A DNA stretch of 64,000 bases. Source: Polytrichum commune (Eukaryota > Streptophyta > Polytrichopsida > Polytrichales > Polytrichaceae). Positions within the stretch are counted from its first letter, which is position 1; the number at the start of each line of letters is the position of its first letter. The position numbers and the translations under genes were made by a program. Location: positions 71,563,554 through 71,627,553 of the forward strand of contig OX485803.1 of assembly GCA_950295325.1 (NCBI GenBank). The letters are read 5' to 3'. Below are positions 42,231-52,745 of the stretch, one piece after another. The notes under the pieces were generated by a model, which had not been told where the DNA came from, did no database searches, and saw only the letters and a program-made list of their open reading frames with translations.

Positions 42231-43568
42231 GGTGGTGCTACTGTGTGAGCTGTGGAGTGGGATGAGAGATTGGGAGCAATGCTGGGGTATTTGAAGGGAT
42301 CGGTGGGAGAGGTTGGATGGTTTTTTCTGGTTTGAGTGTGGGCTTGGCGGGTGGGCGCCGATCTGCTGCGGGGTGGCGAAGTGTCGCATAACTGGTTTTG
42401 GCTGAGTGCTTGCTGGAGTGTGATTTGGTGAGGTCAGAGGTGTGCTGTGTGTAGATCTGCGGCGCTGCTTGGGGGTATTCGTGTTGTGGGTGGATGTCAG
42501 AGTAGTCTTGGCTGGGTTTAGGGGGTGTAGGGTACTGGGTTTCGGCCAGATTTGGGGTTCTTGAAGGTAGGGTGTGTGTCTTTTGTGTGAGGCCTTAGTG
42601 TTTGTTTGTTTTGGACCTGCTTTTGGGTGGGCATTGTGGTAAACTTGGGTGCCTGGTGGTGTTCTTGATTTGGTTTGCTGGGCTGTCATAGTGGGGCTTT
42701 CTGATCTACTCTGGTTCGGCGCGGTTCTGGGCTTGGCGTGAGGATTCGTGAATGTACGAGGGGGCGCTGGCCAGCGGGGATCAAATTTTGGAGGTAAGCC
42801 TTTGATTAGTTTTGTGGTGCTTTTGTGCTTTTTTATGAAGATAGTTTGATGATGGTAGGGGCAACCAGATTTGCTTACCCTTGTGTGCTTGTGGGGGTGT
42901 GTTATGGGCGGCCGTGGCGATGTGCGTGGAACTGGTGGTGGCTTGCGGGGAGAGCGCGGATCTGGTGGTCTTTTTGGAGGGCGCCCTTGGTGTTCTATGA
43001 GTTTGGATGGAGGGCTTCTTGCTGGTGTTCTTGGTGGATCTTGGTGCGGGGGCAGAAAGCTTAGAGGGTTGAGTGTGAGCGTTGCTAGTGTGAGATGGTA
43101 GTGTGGAGGGTAGTTGGTAGGGGTGTGCATTTGTGGAGTAGTGTAGGGATGTGTGTAGACACACATGAGAACGGTGCTTAGGAGCACCCATTGTGTAAGG
43201 AAGGGTGAAACCCTAGTTTTTTTGAAATAAGTTGATGGCGATCCACTTCCTGTTCCTTCGCTTGAGTCTGGATCTAAGCGGCTCCTCCTTTTCTTGCTGA
43301 TCCGGTGCTTCTTCTCTGCGCTGTTATGCTGCGGCCATTGTCTGTTGGCTTCTGTGGTCTTCTCTCCTGGTGTTTTCGCTGTGCTTGAGATCTGGGTTGT
43401 CGGGTTGCAATCTTGTTTTGTTTTCGGAGATTGAGTGTGCCGGTTGGTTGAGTTCGGCGTCGGCGGTGATGCTATCTTCTTATGTGCTGAGTGCCTGTCT
43501 GTTCGGTGGTGCTCCGCCCGAGCCATCCCTCTCTCCCCCATGGACTTCCTCTCGAGCCCAAAAGAACA
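42231..43568 (-). other. LINE 5' leader, or N-terminal extension of ORF1
   Basis: About 1.3 kb between the 5' end and the best ORF1 start. It is open in the ORF1 frame and rich in CCA, ACC, CAC and AAG codons, giving Pro/Thr/Ser/His/Lys. No domain is visible. A LINE promoter would be expected here. Whether the element is complete at 43568 or slightly truncated cannot be decided from one copy. Confidence 0.5.
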
Positions 43569-43582
43569 TCTACCCAATGACA
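43569..43582. repeat. 14-bp target-site duplication, right copy (LINE 5' side)
   Basis: TCTACCCAATGACA, identical to 31109-31122. Confidence 0.85.
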
Positions 43583-45857
43583 CCATTGAATTGGTGCCAT
43601 TGGGTGTTGATTATAATCGAAGGTGAAAAAATGTGGTCATGCACATGGATAATTAGCCAAGCAAGTGTTCACTAGCACAAAGTCCATATATAATCCTAAT
43701 CTCAAGCCACTAGAACGACATAACAACACAAACTCGATTTCAATTATGGGCGGATTGTCGGTAAACTTTCTATATATCTTACAGTTTTTAGGAATACATT
43801 TGAATCCACAATTATACGTAATATATCGTGTTTTGGAATTGATAACTTCATGATGTAAAAATCCATGTAATCGATTAGTAAACAATGAAAGTTTAATAAA
43901 GTGAAAACACGTAATTTAACATTATTTGGATGTTCAATTCGTGACAAGAAGATTGTGCCACACAACTCAAGCATGTTGTCTTTTGCATTAGGTCTTGGTC
44001 CAATTTTACTTAAATATAAAATCTCCTTGTTAAGTTTGAAATTTGACCCTTCTTCTTTGAAATCATGTTAGAAAGTTTGCATGCTCTCAAAAGGATCATG
44101 GATTCTAAATCAAAAGCTGTTAAATATTGCGAGAAAATCCACACTTATAGAAATAGAAATATGTAGTTTGCTCAAAATCAAACGCCAAGGGTTGCAATTG
44201 TAATAAATGTTGTGAAGCCATATTATTTCCCCTTAAATATGATGGGGTGGTTGAGATAGAGTGGGCTGACATCACAAACATGGATCAAGCAAAGTTCGAG
44301 GTTTTGAACTTGAATGCCCTTTCATATCCCAAAGATTGGTAGGGCTAACTTCAATTCATAATAGAATTTGGGAATGGAATAACTATAGTAGGTTGTTTGG
44401 GATTGCAAGTACTATAACATGAATAAGTACCGGCCACTTCTTCTTCTTCTTCTTCTTCTTCTTTCATGTAGGTGAAACAAATTCACCACTAATACCTATA
44501 ATCCATAGTTGAGTGATAACCATATTGATATATGGCCACACTATCACTAAGGCATGGTTCGCAAATTACCAACATGGTTTTATGGTTGCACCATGAGGTA
44601 AGTTGCAATACGTCGCATCAATGCTATTATAAAATTGTATGTGTCATCACATCATGAGATGTTGTGCCATGTGTTGTGCCTCCCTTAATACCATTCCCTC
44701 TAAAGCTCCTCTCATGTCCTCACCTACCAACATAAAAGAGGTTGGGTTGGGGGGGGGGGGTTCAATGTAGAAGTTATCATTGTGCCATTCACTTATCATG
44801 ACTTTGTTAACTTAGCAAAAGGTAAGTTACCATGAACGTTTGTGGTTTGGTTTCATAACATCTACCAAGGAATTAATAATAAAATCCCACCCCATATAAT
44901 TTGGTTGTTGATTCATCTCAATTAAAGTTCACTAGACTAATTTAGGGTTTTCGACTGCAAATAATGGATTAACTCAGCTAAAAATATCAATCCTACGGCT
45001 ATACAACAACGATCAACGTTTTTACCCCTCAATATGTGTTATGAACATTCACCCAAGGTTTGGTGTGAACCAAACTAACTTTTACCATCAATGTTAGGAA
45101 TAAAGAACTAGGTCGTGCATACCCTACCTAAATACCATAAACATAAACTTTGTCTCATGTAAAGGTCAATACAACCTCAACTTACCTTGTGGTGCGAATG
45201 TAAAGCCATGTTGATAATTAATGATAAAATTACCAATCAAAATGGTAAGGAATAACGTAAATTATGGTAAGTTTACTAGGTGGTGCGAACCCAACCTAAA
45301 AATGGGGGATTTCAATGCCAAAGTTACCAACGTGCCGTTAGCTTACCATGACGTTGTTGACTTAGCATTATGTTAGTTATCACCAAAACAAGGTTTTGGT
45401 ATGAAGCAAGCAATACGTTTATGGTATTTAACTATGTCACATGCGTATGTGTCACTTACCCTATTTTGAGGCGTATGCTAGGTTACACTTATGACAACAA
45501 CTTTGTCATTAGTGTCACCTCATGACACTTGGTGTTCAAGTGTGCTTATTGATATCTTGATATGAGCATGTTCGATAGTGTTATGAGGTGTTTGTCTATG
45601 TTACAAAAACGGTCTACAAGTTGACTAAAGTGTACACAAATGACACTTGCCATTAATATGCTCAAGACTATCTTCTTACTGCACACTAAATCGTGAACAC
45701 ATGACACTTGCCATTAGAATTCTTAATAAAACCTTCATGTTGCATACTAGAACATAGAACTATCATCTCAGGTGTCCCAATATTTTACGCTACATGTCAT
45801 AATGTCAATAAAGTTTCACTTAAGTTACTTATGTGGACAAATAGTATCATATTGGCA
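43583..45857. other. Intergenic, repeats, no gene recognised
   Basis: Contains a (CTT)n run near 44440-44464 and a G-run near 44748-44760. There is also a diverged direct repeat: 44757-44865 and 45304-45412 share 'ttcaatg', 'aagttatc/acc', 'cttatcatgactttgttaacttagca' variants. The frames at 43637-43974 on both strands have no domain. Confidence 0.5.
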
Positions 45858-46184
45858 ACTACACAAAAAATGATATTTAGTGTTTGATACACTAAATACG
45901 AACGCATACACTAGGTATCAATAACCCTATGAAAGTAAGTAACATTAAATGTAAACTCAAACACTAAATATCAACTATGGTAATATGTGGAAGTCACATG
46001 TTTGAATTTAGTGTTATAAAAGATATGAAAAAAAAGGTAATAATAAGGGAGGTGGTAGTAGGGAAGGTAGCGGCACATTTATGTCTAACACTAATTGTCA
46101 AAGAATTCAAAATTAGTGTTGAGCATGGTAGGGTGGTAACAACACTAAATATAACCAAACACTAAATATCATATTTTGTGTAGT
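45858..46184. mobile_element. MITE with 28-bp terminal inverted repeats (CACTA-like)
   Basis: The left end 45858-45885 begins ACTACACAAAAAATGATATT. The right end 46157-46184 is its near-perfect complement, ending ...ATTTTGTGTAGT(G). 'acactaaatat' recurs internally several times. A right end in GTGTAGTG fits CACTA-type termini, with the left base altered. Non-coding; the frame at 45977-46165 is incidental. Confidence 0.65.
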
Positions 46185-46871
46185 GGATGTGACATTGAGA
46201 CCTCCGAACATCTAATTTAGGCCCTTTGCAAATAGTGTGCGTGACATTAAATACCGTAAATAATGTAACCCTACCATCATCAATGTTAGCAAAATATACC
46301 AAGTGGTACGAACCCTACCTAAATGCCATAGACGATGGTGTAACTTTAAGTACATCAAGTAGTCCGATCACAATGGGCCACAATAATTTTTTGGAGCTCA
46401 CACTAATTCTCATATTGAAATTAAATGTTCTAAAGCCCATGCTAATTATCATAATGAGAATCAATGTGGGCCACAATATTTCTCAACCCACGCTAAATTT
46501 CTACCGAAAAATTAGTGTGGACCACATTAATTATTTCTAGAAAACTAGTGTGTGTGATTATTTAATTTTGTACTACTTTTGTCTTAATAATAATAATATT
46601 CAATGTGTTGGTCCAAAGTTTTCATGAAGACTTAGGGGAAGACCCACGTTAATTCCACCTTGACTGAGAATTAGTGTGGCCCACGCTAATTATTTCCACA
46701 CTAATTTCGCACCCACACTAATAGGACTATCTTTTGTGGTAGTAATCTTATTCATTCCCTAAAAGAGGCTGAGCTATGTGTTCGCCGTTGTCGCAGAAAT
46801 CCTCCTTTGCTCCGCCATAGCCACCGATCGATCAACTTACCTCCGCTTTTGCACAGCGTCCATTCTTCATC
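46185..46871. other. Intergenic and promoter region of the LYR gene
   Basis: 46380-46740 holds repeated 'gtgtgggccac' / 'cacactaatt' units, inverted and direct, probably another decayed small element. 46745-46871 would hold the LYR promoter and 5' leader. Confidence 0.5.
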
Positions 46872-49400
46872 ATGCAGCACGGCATCCCCGCTCACATTGC
46901 CGAGAGCGCTCGCGCTGTAAGCTTACGTAACTTACGTCCCTTGTAGTCATTTGTTTTCTGCGCTCTTGGAATTGCATCCCCTGTTCCTTCTGCATTTGTT
47001 ATCCTTCTGTTCCTTCTTCCTACTTCAGGATCACTTGGCCTGAACTTTTTCCCCTCTTAAAGATTTCGCGGGTGGCATTGTCTATTGTCTACTTCTTTTT
47101 TTTGTTTTTCCTTCTAAGAACCTGCGAATTGAGACTAGGGTTTCCATGTTTGCATGAATCATAAGTGCTTGATATGTGGCTGTTGTTGGGATATTTGGGT
47201 GAGATTCGTGTTTGAATTTTTTTTCAATATGTGAACGAGATGTTCGAGTAGGTGGAATTCGAAGAAGTGATAAGAGGAGTTCAATTCCGGATGATCTTCT
47301 GATGTCACAGAAAATTAGGCTAGGGTTTCCTTGTTTTGCAATGCCTCATGACCTCTCCATGCTTGTGATATATGTGTGAAACTCGTGTCTGGATTTGTGA
47401 ATTGCAATTTCATGATTTCATAGAAGGAAGACAGCTCTGGAATGTCTGGATCCGAAACTGGACCCAGTTTGAACATTGCCACATCACGAAATCCTCTACC
47501 AAGTGAGATTTTTATTTTGAAATAGGTGGCTACTGTACAATCTTCATGTAGGGAGTCCCATTCAAATGGCTTTGCAAGATCACTCTTTCTCGGTGATGAG
47601 TGTAAGTTTAGGTGCTGAGCACTCTCGAAACATGGTACTACTTGAGAGCTTGTAGCAATTCGCCCGAAGTACCATTACAAGTCCTATTCTGTATTCACGG
47701 CTAGTCGGTTTGACATCTGAGTGGAGGTAAAGGGGTATTAAAATTTGATCGATATCCTGGCAGTGCACATGATTTTGTTGTGAAATTGCTGATATTTTAA
47801 TCCGGTCCACTGCATTTTTCCAACTTCGCCATTTTTTAAAGAAATTCACCATTTCTTATCTTGACACAACCTTAGGCTCTGGACCTGTTTATGCATTTTA
47901 CTTGGGCTTTTGAGGACATTCAATGGAATTATATTGAACCAAGAGAAGAACTTGGAATTTGTGTAAGTGAAGAGCACATTAAGAGTGCACCTTGATATTA
48001 TGATGTTGATATCTCCATACTTGTAATCAGCTGAAGATCTTCCCATTCAAGAATTTACATATGCTGGTTGATTTTGCCGACATTCTGTTGCAAAAGTAAG
48101 TTTCTTGATTTCTTGTATGTTGTGGATTGCATGGGCGATTTTGAGGTGATGATTGAAGTAATTTAATTTTTTTTTATTAAGATTATTGGTACATATATCA
48201 GTTGTGTGTAAGGTGAATGTGTCAATATAATCTCAAGCTCTACAGAAATATGAGCATCTGTGAATAAATTTTGGTTGCGACTTTCATGGTTGCAGTTGTA
48301 TCGGGAATGCCTACGTCGTGCAGATTACGTAGGGAGCCAGGTATGTACAGTAAACCTAGAGTTTGTGTGTACAATATTTTTAGATCCAGAGTGGAACTCT
48401 ATGAAGTTGCTTCTCTTGATCAGTAATTTCAATGGTGTCCTATTTACTAAGTTGCACTGCTACATCTGTTGTGTTACCTTTGCAAATTGCCTTGTTTCTC
48501 CAGTTTACCTAGAATATAGAATAAGGCAGGCGTCATTTTCCTTGAACATAGAGAGGTTCTTTGATGCATGTCAGTTACATCTGGACTTCTCTAGTCATTT
48601 TTGCTTCATGAATTGTGATTATACAGATATTTATGTATGCTTCAGTCAATTCCTTCCTATCCTATTTGGTGTCAATTTGCTGGTGCTTACTGAGATCTCT
48701 GGCTGCAGCAAGGGAACAGAGAAGTGCTGATTTCATTAGTAAGAAATCAATTTAGAAGAAACATGGGAGAAAGAGATCCTGTGAAAATTGAAGAGCAAAA
48801 AGCAGCGTAAGATCCAACCCCATTTCTCTGCTTGTCCACACATGTAGACCTTGTATTGAGCTCTATTTTTCCTTATTTTGAGTTTTGCTGTTGACTGGTT
48901 ACCAATACCTGTAAGTGTTGTCTGGAACATAATGCTTATATATACACACACACACACACATATAGATATGTAAACCTTAGTCTATGCTTGTCTGCAACAA
49001 TTTCAATTTTATCATTGACTTGAAGGACTCTACCTTATTCAGATTAGAACGAAAAGGTTCTACTCTGCATGTGAAACTCAATGAACAACTAATCATTGTT
49101 ATTCTATCTGTTGTGCGACTGGAACATTAGTTCCAAGTCACTCCTTCAAACAGGTATCACTTAAATGTTGGGGATGGCATTTTCACAAAGGGAAGCACTT
49201 TTGTTGACATTTAATGCTGAGAGCACTCCTTGATGCTTGACAGGGCTGCAAGAGCATTGTTCAATCATATGTACTATGAGGCAGAGCGGATGGCTTCACA
49301 ACAAGCTGAGGACGCTTTGATTAAGGAAGAGCTACTGGGATTACCAAAGCCAGCTATCGGACATACTCTATATGAAGAGAATGCAGAAGCCTCCAAATAA
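46872..49400 (+). CDS. LYR-motif (Complex1_LYR) protein, four exons
   Basis: Exons 46872-46916, 48296-48340, 48709-48806 and 49244-49400 join in frame to 114 residues; all introns are GT-AG. The first two exons are only 45 nt each. The LYR tripeptide is at residues 16-18 (ARALYRECLRRADYV). A basic stretch follows (VRNQFRRNMGERDP), then the second and third helices (AARALFNHMYYEAERM) of the LYR fold. The tail (EELLGLPKPAIGHTLYEENAEASK) is extra. LYR proteins act in mitochondria as adaptors in Fe-S delivery or assembly of respiratory complexes, usually with the acyl-carrier protein. Which complex this member serves is not evident. The start was chosen because it is the first ATG in good context and gives a short N-terminal helix. 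Not in the six-frame view as one frame, since introns split it. Confidence 0.85.
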
Positions 49401-51197
49401 AAAGAAAATTTCATTCAATGATGAGGACCTCTAGATGGAGGGCATTATTCATGATTAGTGATGACATTCGTCACTTTCTATCTCAGTTTTGGTTGTTACT
49501 TCCCACACAGAGAGGTGCTTCTTAATACTAAAACGATGCAAGGGGGTTGTGGGAAGCAACTCAAAGATGATCATATCTGCATGTGCATGCCACACTTTGC
49601 AAGATTCAAAATCTTGTAAATTTGATGTCATACATGTTACTCAGTGTAGAATTATGCTGTGACCTCAATTGAGGATACAAGTGGACATTTTGCATGTATC
49701 TAGAGAAAACTTCAGATTAGGGAGCTGAGGATGAGTATTTCCTACATGTCCTGGCATATATGTTTATCAGAGTATTCTGGCTTGCCAAACAACATGAGCA
49801 TTTTCCCTTGCCCCTCTTACTATTGAGTGTTGACTAATATTTATATGTTTTTCTCTGGTATATTTGTCTTTGGTAATGAGGCTTCTCATGGAACCTAGAG
49901 AGAGAGAAATCAAAGTGCTTTACACAAAATGCATTAACTACGTCACAAGGTATTGTGATTTTTGAATTCCGTGTGGTTTTCATTTAGGATAAGATCTTTG
50001 TGAAGAGCAATCACTCATCAACGTTCACCCTACCTTTGAATGTAAGGAGCTTTCAAGTTTACTTTCTTGTGATGGTTGGTTCTTCCTAACAATCACAAAC
50101 TTTGCAACAAATGTGCTGAAAGTACCTACATAAGTTTTCTTCATACATCTTAAAGACAGTCAAACCAAGCAGTTTGCGAGTGACACAGAAATCCTCCTCG
50201 AATCACAACAAAATGGTTGTTAGAAATTGAGATAGAGGGAGAATTATGAGAAAGGCTCTCCACCCAACCTTCAAGAAGGAAGTCATATTAGCTGATGGCC
50301 TTCTTCTCAACCCCCAAGCCTCTTTTATTCATATATAGATTACACTTGTAGTCTCTTGACACTTCATGTCAAGTTACTAGAACACCAATCACTTCGTTTT
50401 TCATCTTCTCATCTAGAATGTTTAAGGTCATTCAATTCTTTTTGGAATTGGGCTACTGTTAAACTTATTGAATTCCAACAACGGTAGTATTTAAACCTAG
50501 CATGTGCGATGCATGGAAAATTGAATATTCTTATCAAGAAGATGGAATGATGCATAAATCACATGATATCAAAAACGGATGACCTAAAATGCAATTGCAT
50601 GGGCGTCCTTGAGGATTCGTTCATTATTGCAATTATTTTCTAGGTCTCCTATTCTCTCACATCATGGCACAAGTATGTAAATTCCAAGATGTGTCCAAAT
50701 AAGTCCGCATACTTAGTATCTTTGTGAGGCCCGAAGTGGGGAGACAACTCCATGCGTGTTTGAAATCTTCAAAGCTTTCTTAAGCGTGTCCTCATAATTC
50801 GAGTGAAAGGCATCTTGCTCATTTGTAGCCGGCTCTCCTATTGAACGGTCAAGAAGAAACCTCTTTCGTTTTTCCATAATTGTGTCGTCCTACTCTCACT
50901 ATTTTGCCTATCATGTTGGAAATTTGGGGACGTTAATGTATCATGTCCAGTTCGATTAGGGACTAGAGGTGGCCATGGGCTTTGAGGGAAAGCGTACATC
51001 CTATAACGAAAAGTCCTCTTCAATTTGCTAAAGTAAAAGATCAAGATGTATCAGTGGCAAAGTAATGTTTTTAGCACAACTAAAAGCAAAAGTAAATCAT
51101 AAACAAATGAACGCGTTAAAGTCCATGCAGCATTACTTATAGGGAGGAAGAGAAGATATTACTCCCAGAACAATGGTTCACCTCCCTAAACGCAACA
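49401..51197. other. 3' flank of the LYR gene and spacer
   Basis: The first few hundred bases are probably 3' untranslated region. Beyond 49900 there is non-coding DNA with no recognised element. The antisense frame at 50838-51044 has no domain. 51150-51197 would be the leader of the next gene. Confidence 0.5.
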
Positions 51198-51938
51198 ATG
51201 GAAGAACATCATCAAAACTCTCCAAAGAAACGTCACAAACTTGGATTAAAGTCGGATGAAAAGATATCTAACAATTATGAAAGTGATCAGTTGGTTGTTT
51301 CCTATGAATCTCAAGCACCGGAACGCCGCCTTCAACCTACAATTGCAACTTCAGAGGAACATACAGATGCTGCTTCTTCTTCTTCCTCCACACAAATTAG
51401 TGCAGGAAAACCCATCAGGAAACGCCGACATTCTTCATCTCCCACACCGCCCAATTTCAATGACAAACCCACGGCACCTCATGTGCATGAAGTATCATCT
51501 GATCCTTTGAAACCCGGGGACCGTACTCCGGTCGACTTCAATCCCGGAGAGAGATTGAGCATGGGTGTCATCAACAAGTGCCCCGAATGCTCCAGAACCG
51601 CGACCACGAATGTCACAACCCATATTCGAGATCCTCCCAACATGAGTACTACAGCTGCATTCAAGGTTGTTTACAGCTGCAAGGAGCCATGGTGCAAAGA
51701 GCTCTTCGCTTTGAACTCCATGTGGGACGTTTCTGTGCGAGCGGAGGATTTCCGTAAACTGCGAGAAGATTTGGAACCCGAAACTACGAAAGGGCTACTC
51801 CACAGCTGCCCGAAATGTTTGTCAACCTCCACCAAGTTCGAGTATTTCAGATTGTTTCACACCAAAGAAACAACGGCGAAATGTTGGGGCTGCGCACATG
51901 GATCGCAACTAGGGGAATCTCACGATGATACATTATGA
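51198..51938 (+). CDS. Hypothetical protein with two Cys4 zinc-ribbon-like motifs
   Basis: Single-exon frame of 246 residues; I do not recognise the family. Residues 1-125 are basic, Ser/Pro-rich and probably disordered, with nuclear-signal-like clusters (KKRHK, RKRRH). The C-terminal half has two cysteine quartets: C128, C131, C161, C166 (CPEC...CKEPWC) and C204, C207, C229, C232 (CPKC...CWGC). The second resembles TFIIS-type zinc ribbons (CPKC, then T.FEYFRLF, then C..C). Between them lies a helical stretch with Trp-Asp and Arg-Lys-Leu. This suggests a nuclear nucleic-acid or protein-binding factor, but that is inference. The start is the first ATG of the frame; a short out-of-frame ATG at 51174 precedes it. 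Repeat family R2 begins about 110 bp after the stop. Could be an intronless copy or lineage-specific gene. Confidence 0.65.
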   Translation: MEEHHQNSPKKRHKLGLKSDEKISNNYESDQLVVSYESQAPERRLQPTIATSEEHTDAASSSSSTQISAGKPIRKRRHSSSPTPPNFNDKPTAPHVHEVSSDPLKPGDRTPVDFNPGERLSMGVINKCPECSRTATTNVTTHIRDPPNMSTTAAFKVVYSCKEPWCKELFALNSMWDVSVRAEDFRKLREDLEPETTKGLLHSCPKCLSTSTKFEYFRLFHTKETTAKCWGCAHGSQLGESHDDTL

Positions 51939-52054
51939 AGCTTCGTGATGTTCAATGAAACTGGATTTCTTTTCTAGGGTGCGATGTATCGCTCAAAATG
52001 CTGTACAAGCACTTTTTTCGGTGGTGATGGAATATTTCACAGCTTGGACAACTG

Positions 52055-52745
52055 CCAGAATAACTATAGTTAACTAGATTTTTTTTCCAGTACATTTTAG
52101 GGAACAACTCTAGTTAACTAGAAAAATTTCAAGCCGATTTGAAAAAAAACTATAGTTAACTAAACATTTTTAAGACCAAATTCAAAAACAACTACAGTAT
52201 ACTAGAAAAAATTTAGACAACTATAACTTGTGGGTCCCAAAATTTGTAAGGAGCCAGCTGGCAAGTTCTTTCATTTATCTCCAAAAATGAAATGAAATAT
52301 ATTACAATTAATTTCTTAAGAGACCTTATGTAAGAATCAATGCTTGTCACCCATGCCGGCCCATCTCAAAAAGGAATAGAACCCACTGTTCCTTGCGGCA
52401 GTTGAACTCATTATACTCTAAGTTACTTATAGATTATGAGGTGGTGCTCATTGGGTGTTGATTGAGTCCGAATCACAAATGGAATCAAATCCCAAATTTT
52501 GAATTTTGATTAAAAGAAAAGGAAAAGATATAGATGCTCTAAATTGTCCTGGTACTACACTGCATGTTGCGCTTAACTTTAGTTAACTAGATATAACTAT
52601 AGTTAACTAGACTTTTTGGCAGACCGAAATTAAAACAACTATAGTTAACAACATTTTTTGGTAGGTGAAATCACGAACAATTATAGTTACGAAAGGCAAC
52701 TGATTAACTAATAGTTGAATTAGTTGGTTAGTTGTCCAAGGTCTG
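52055..52745. repeat. Dispersed repeat family R2, copy 2
   Basis: Block A ('aactatagttaactagattt' ... 'gtacattttagggaacaac') near 52060-52110 and block B ('gttacgaaaggcaac' ... 'gttggttagttgtccaaggt') near 52685-52742 match 15.72-16.23 kb in the same order. The interval between the blocks is longer here, partly because of inserted sequence. Several 'actatagtta' palindromes occur throughout. The frames on either strand are artefacts. Confidence 0.65.

Larger units (their letters stand above)
31123..43568 (-). mobile_element. 12.4-kb LINE (APE-type non-LTR retrotransposon with RNase H and a 2A array)
   Basis: Bracketed by a 14-bp direct repeat. On the minus strand its order is: 5' leader or N-terminal extension, ORF1, ORF2 (2A motifs, endonuclease, reverse transcriptase, unassigned domain, RNase H, CCHC knuckle), 3' UTR of about 540 bp and a terminal hairpin. 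It has no long terminal repeats. The sense strand is conspicuously rich in A and C along the whole length, unlike the flanking DNA. ORF1 is open and ORF2 has only four nonsense codons, so insertion was recent, but this copy can no longer make a complete ORF2 protein. It is unusually large for a LINE. I cannot assign the clade reliably by eye. Confidence 0.92.

Noticed and set aside
39920..43675. Plus-strand and alternate-frame ORFs across LINE ORF1
   Set aside because: Shadows of ORF1 caused by its skewed composition.
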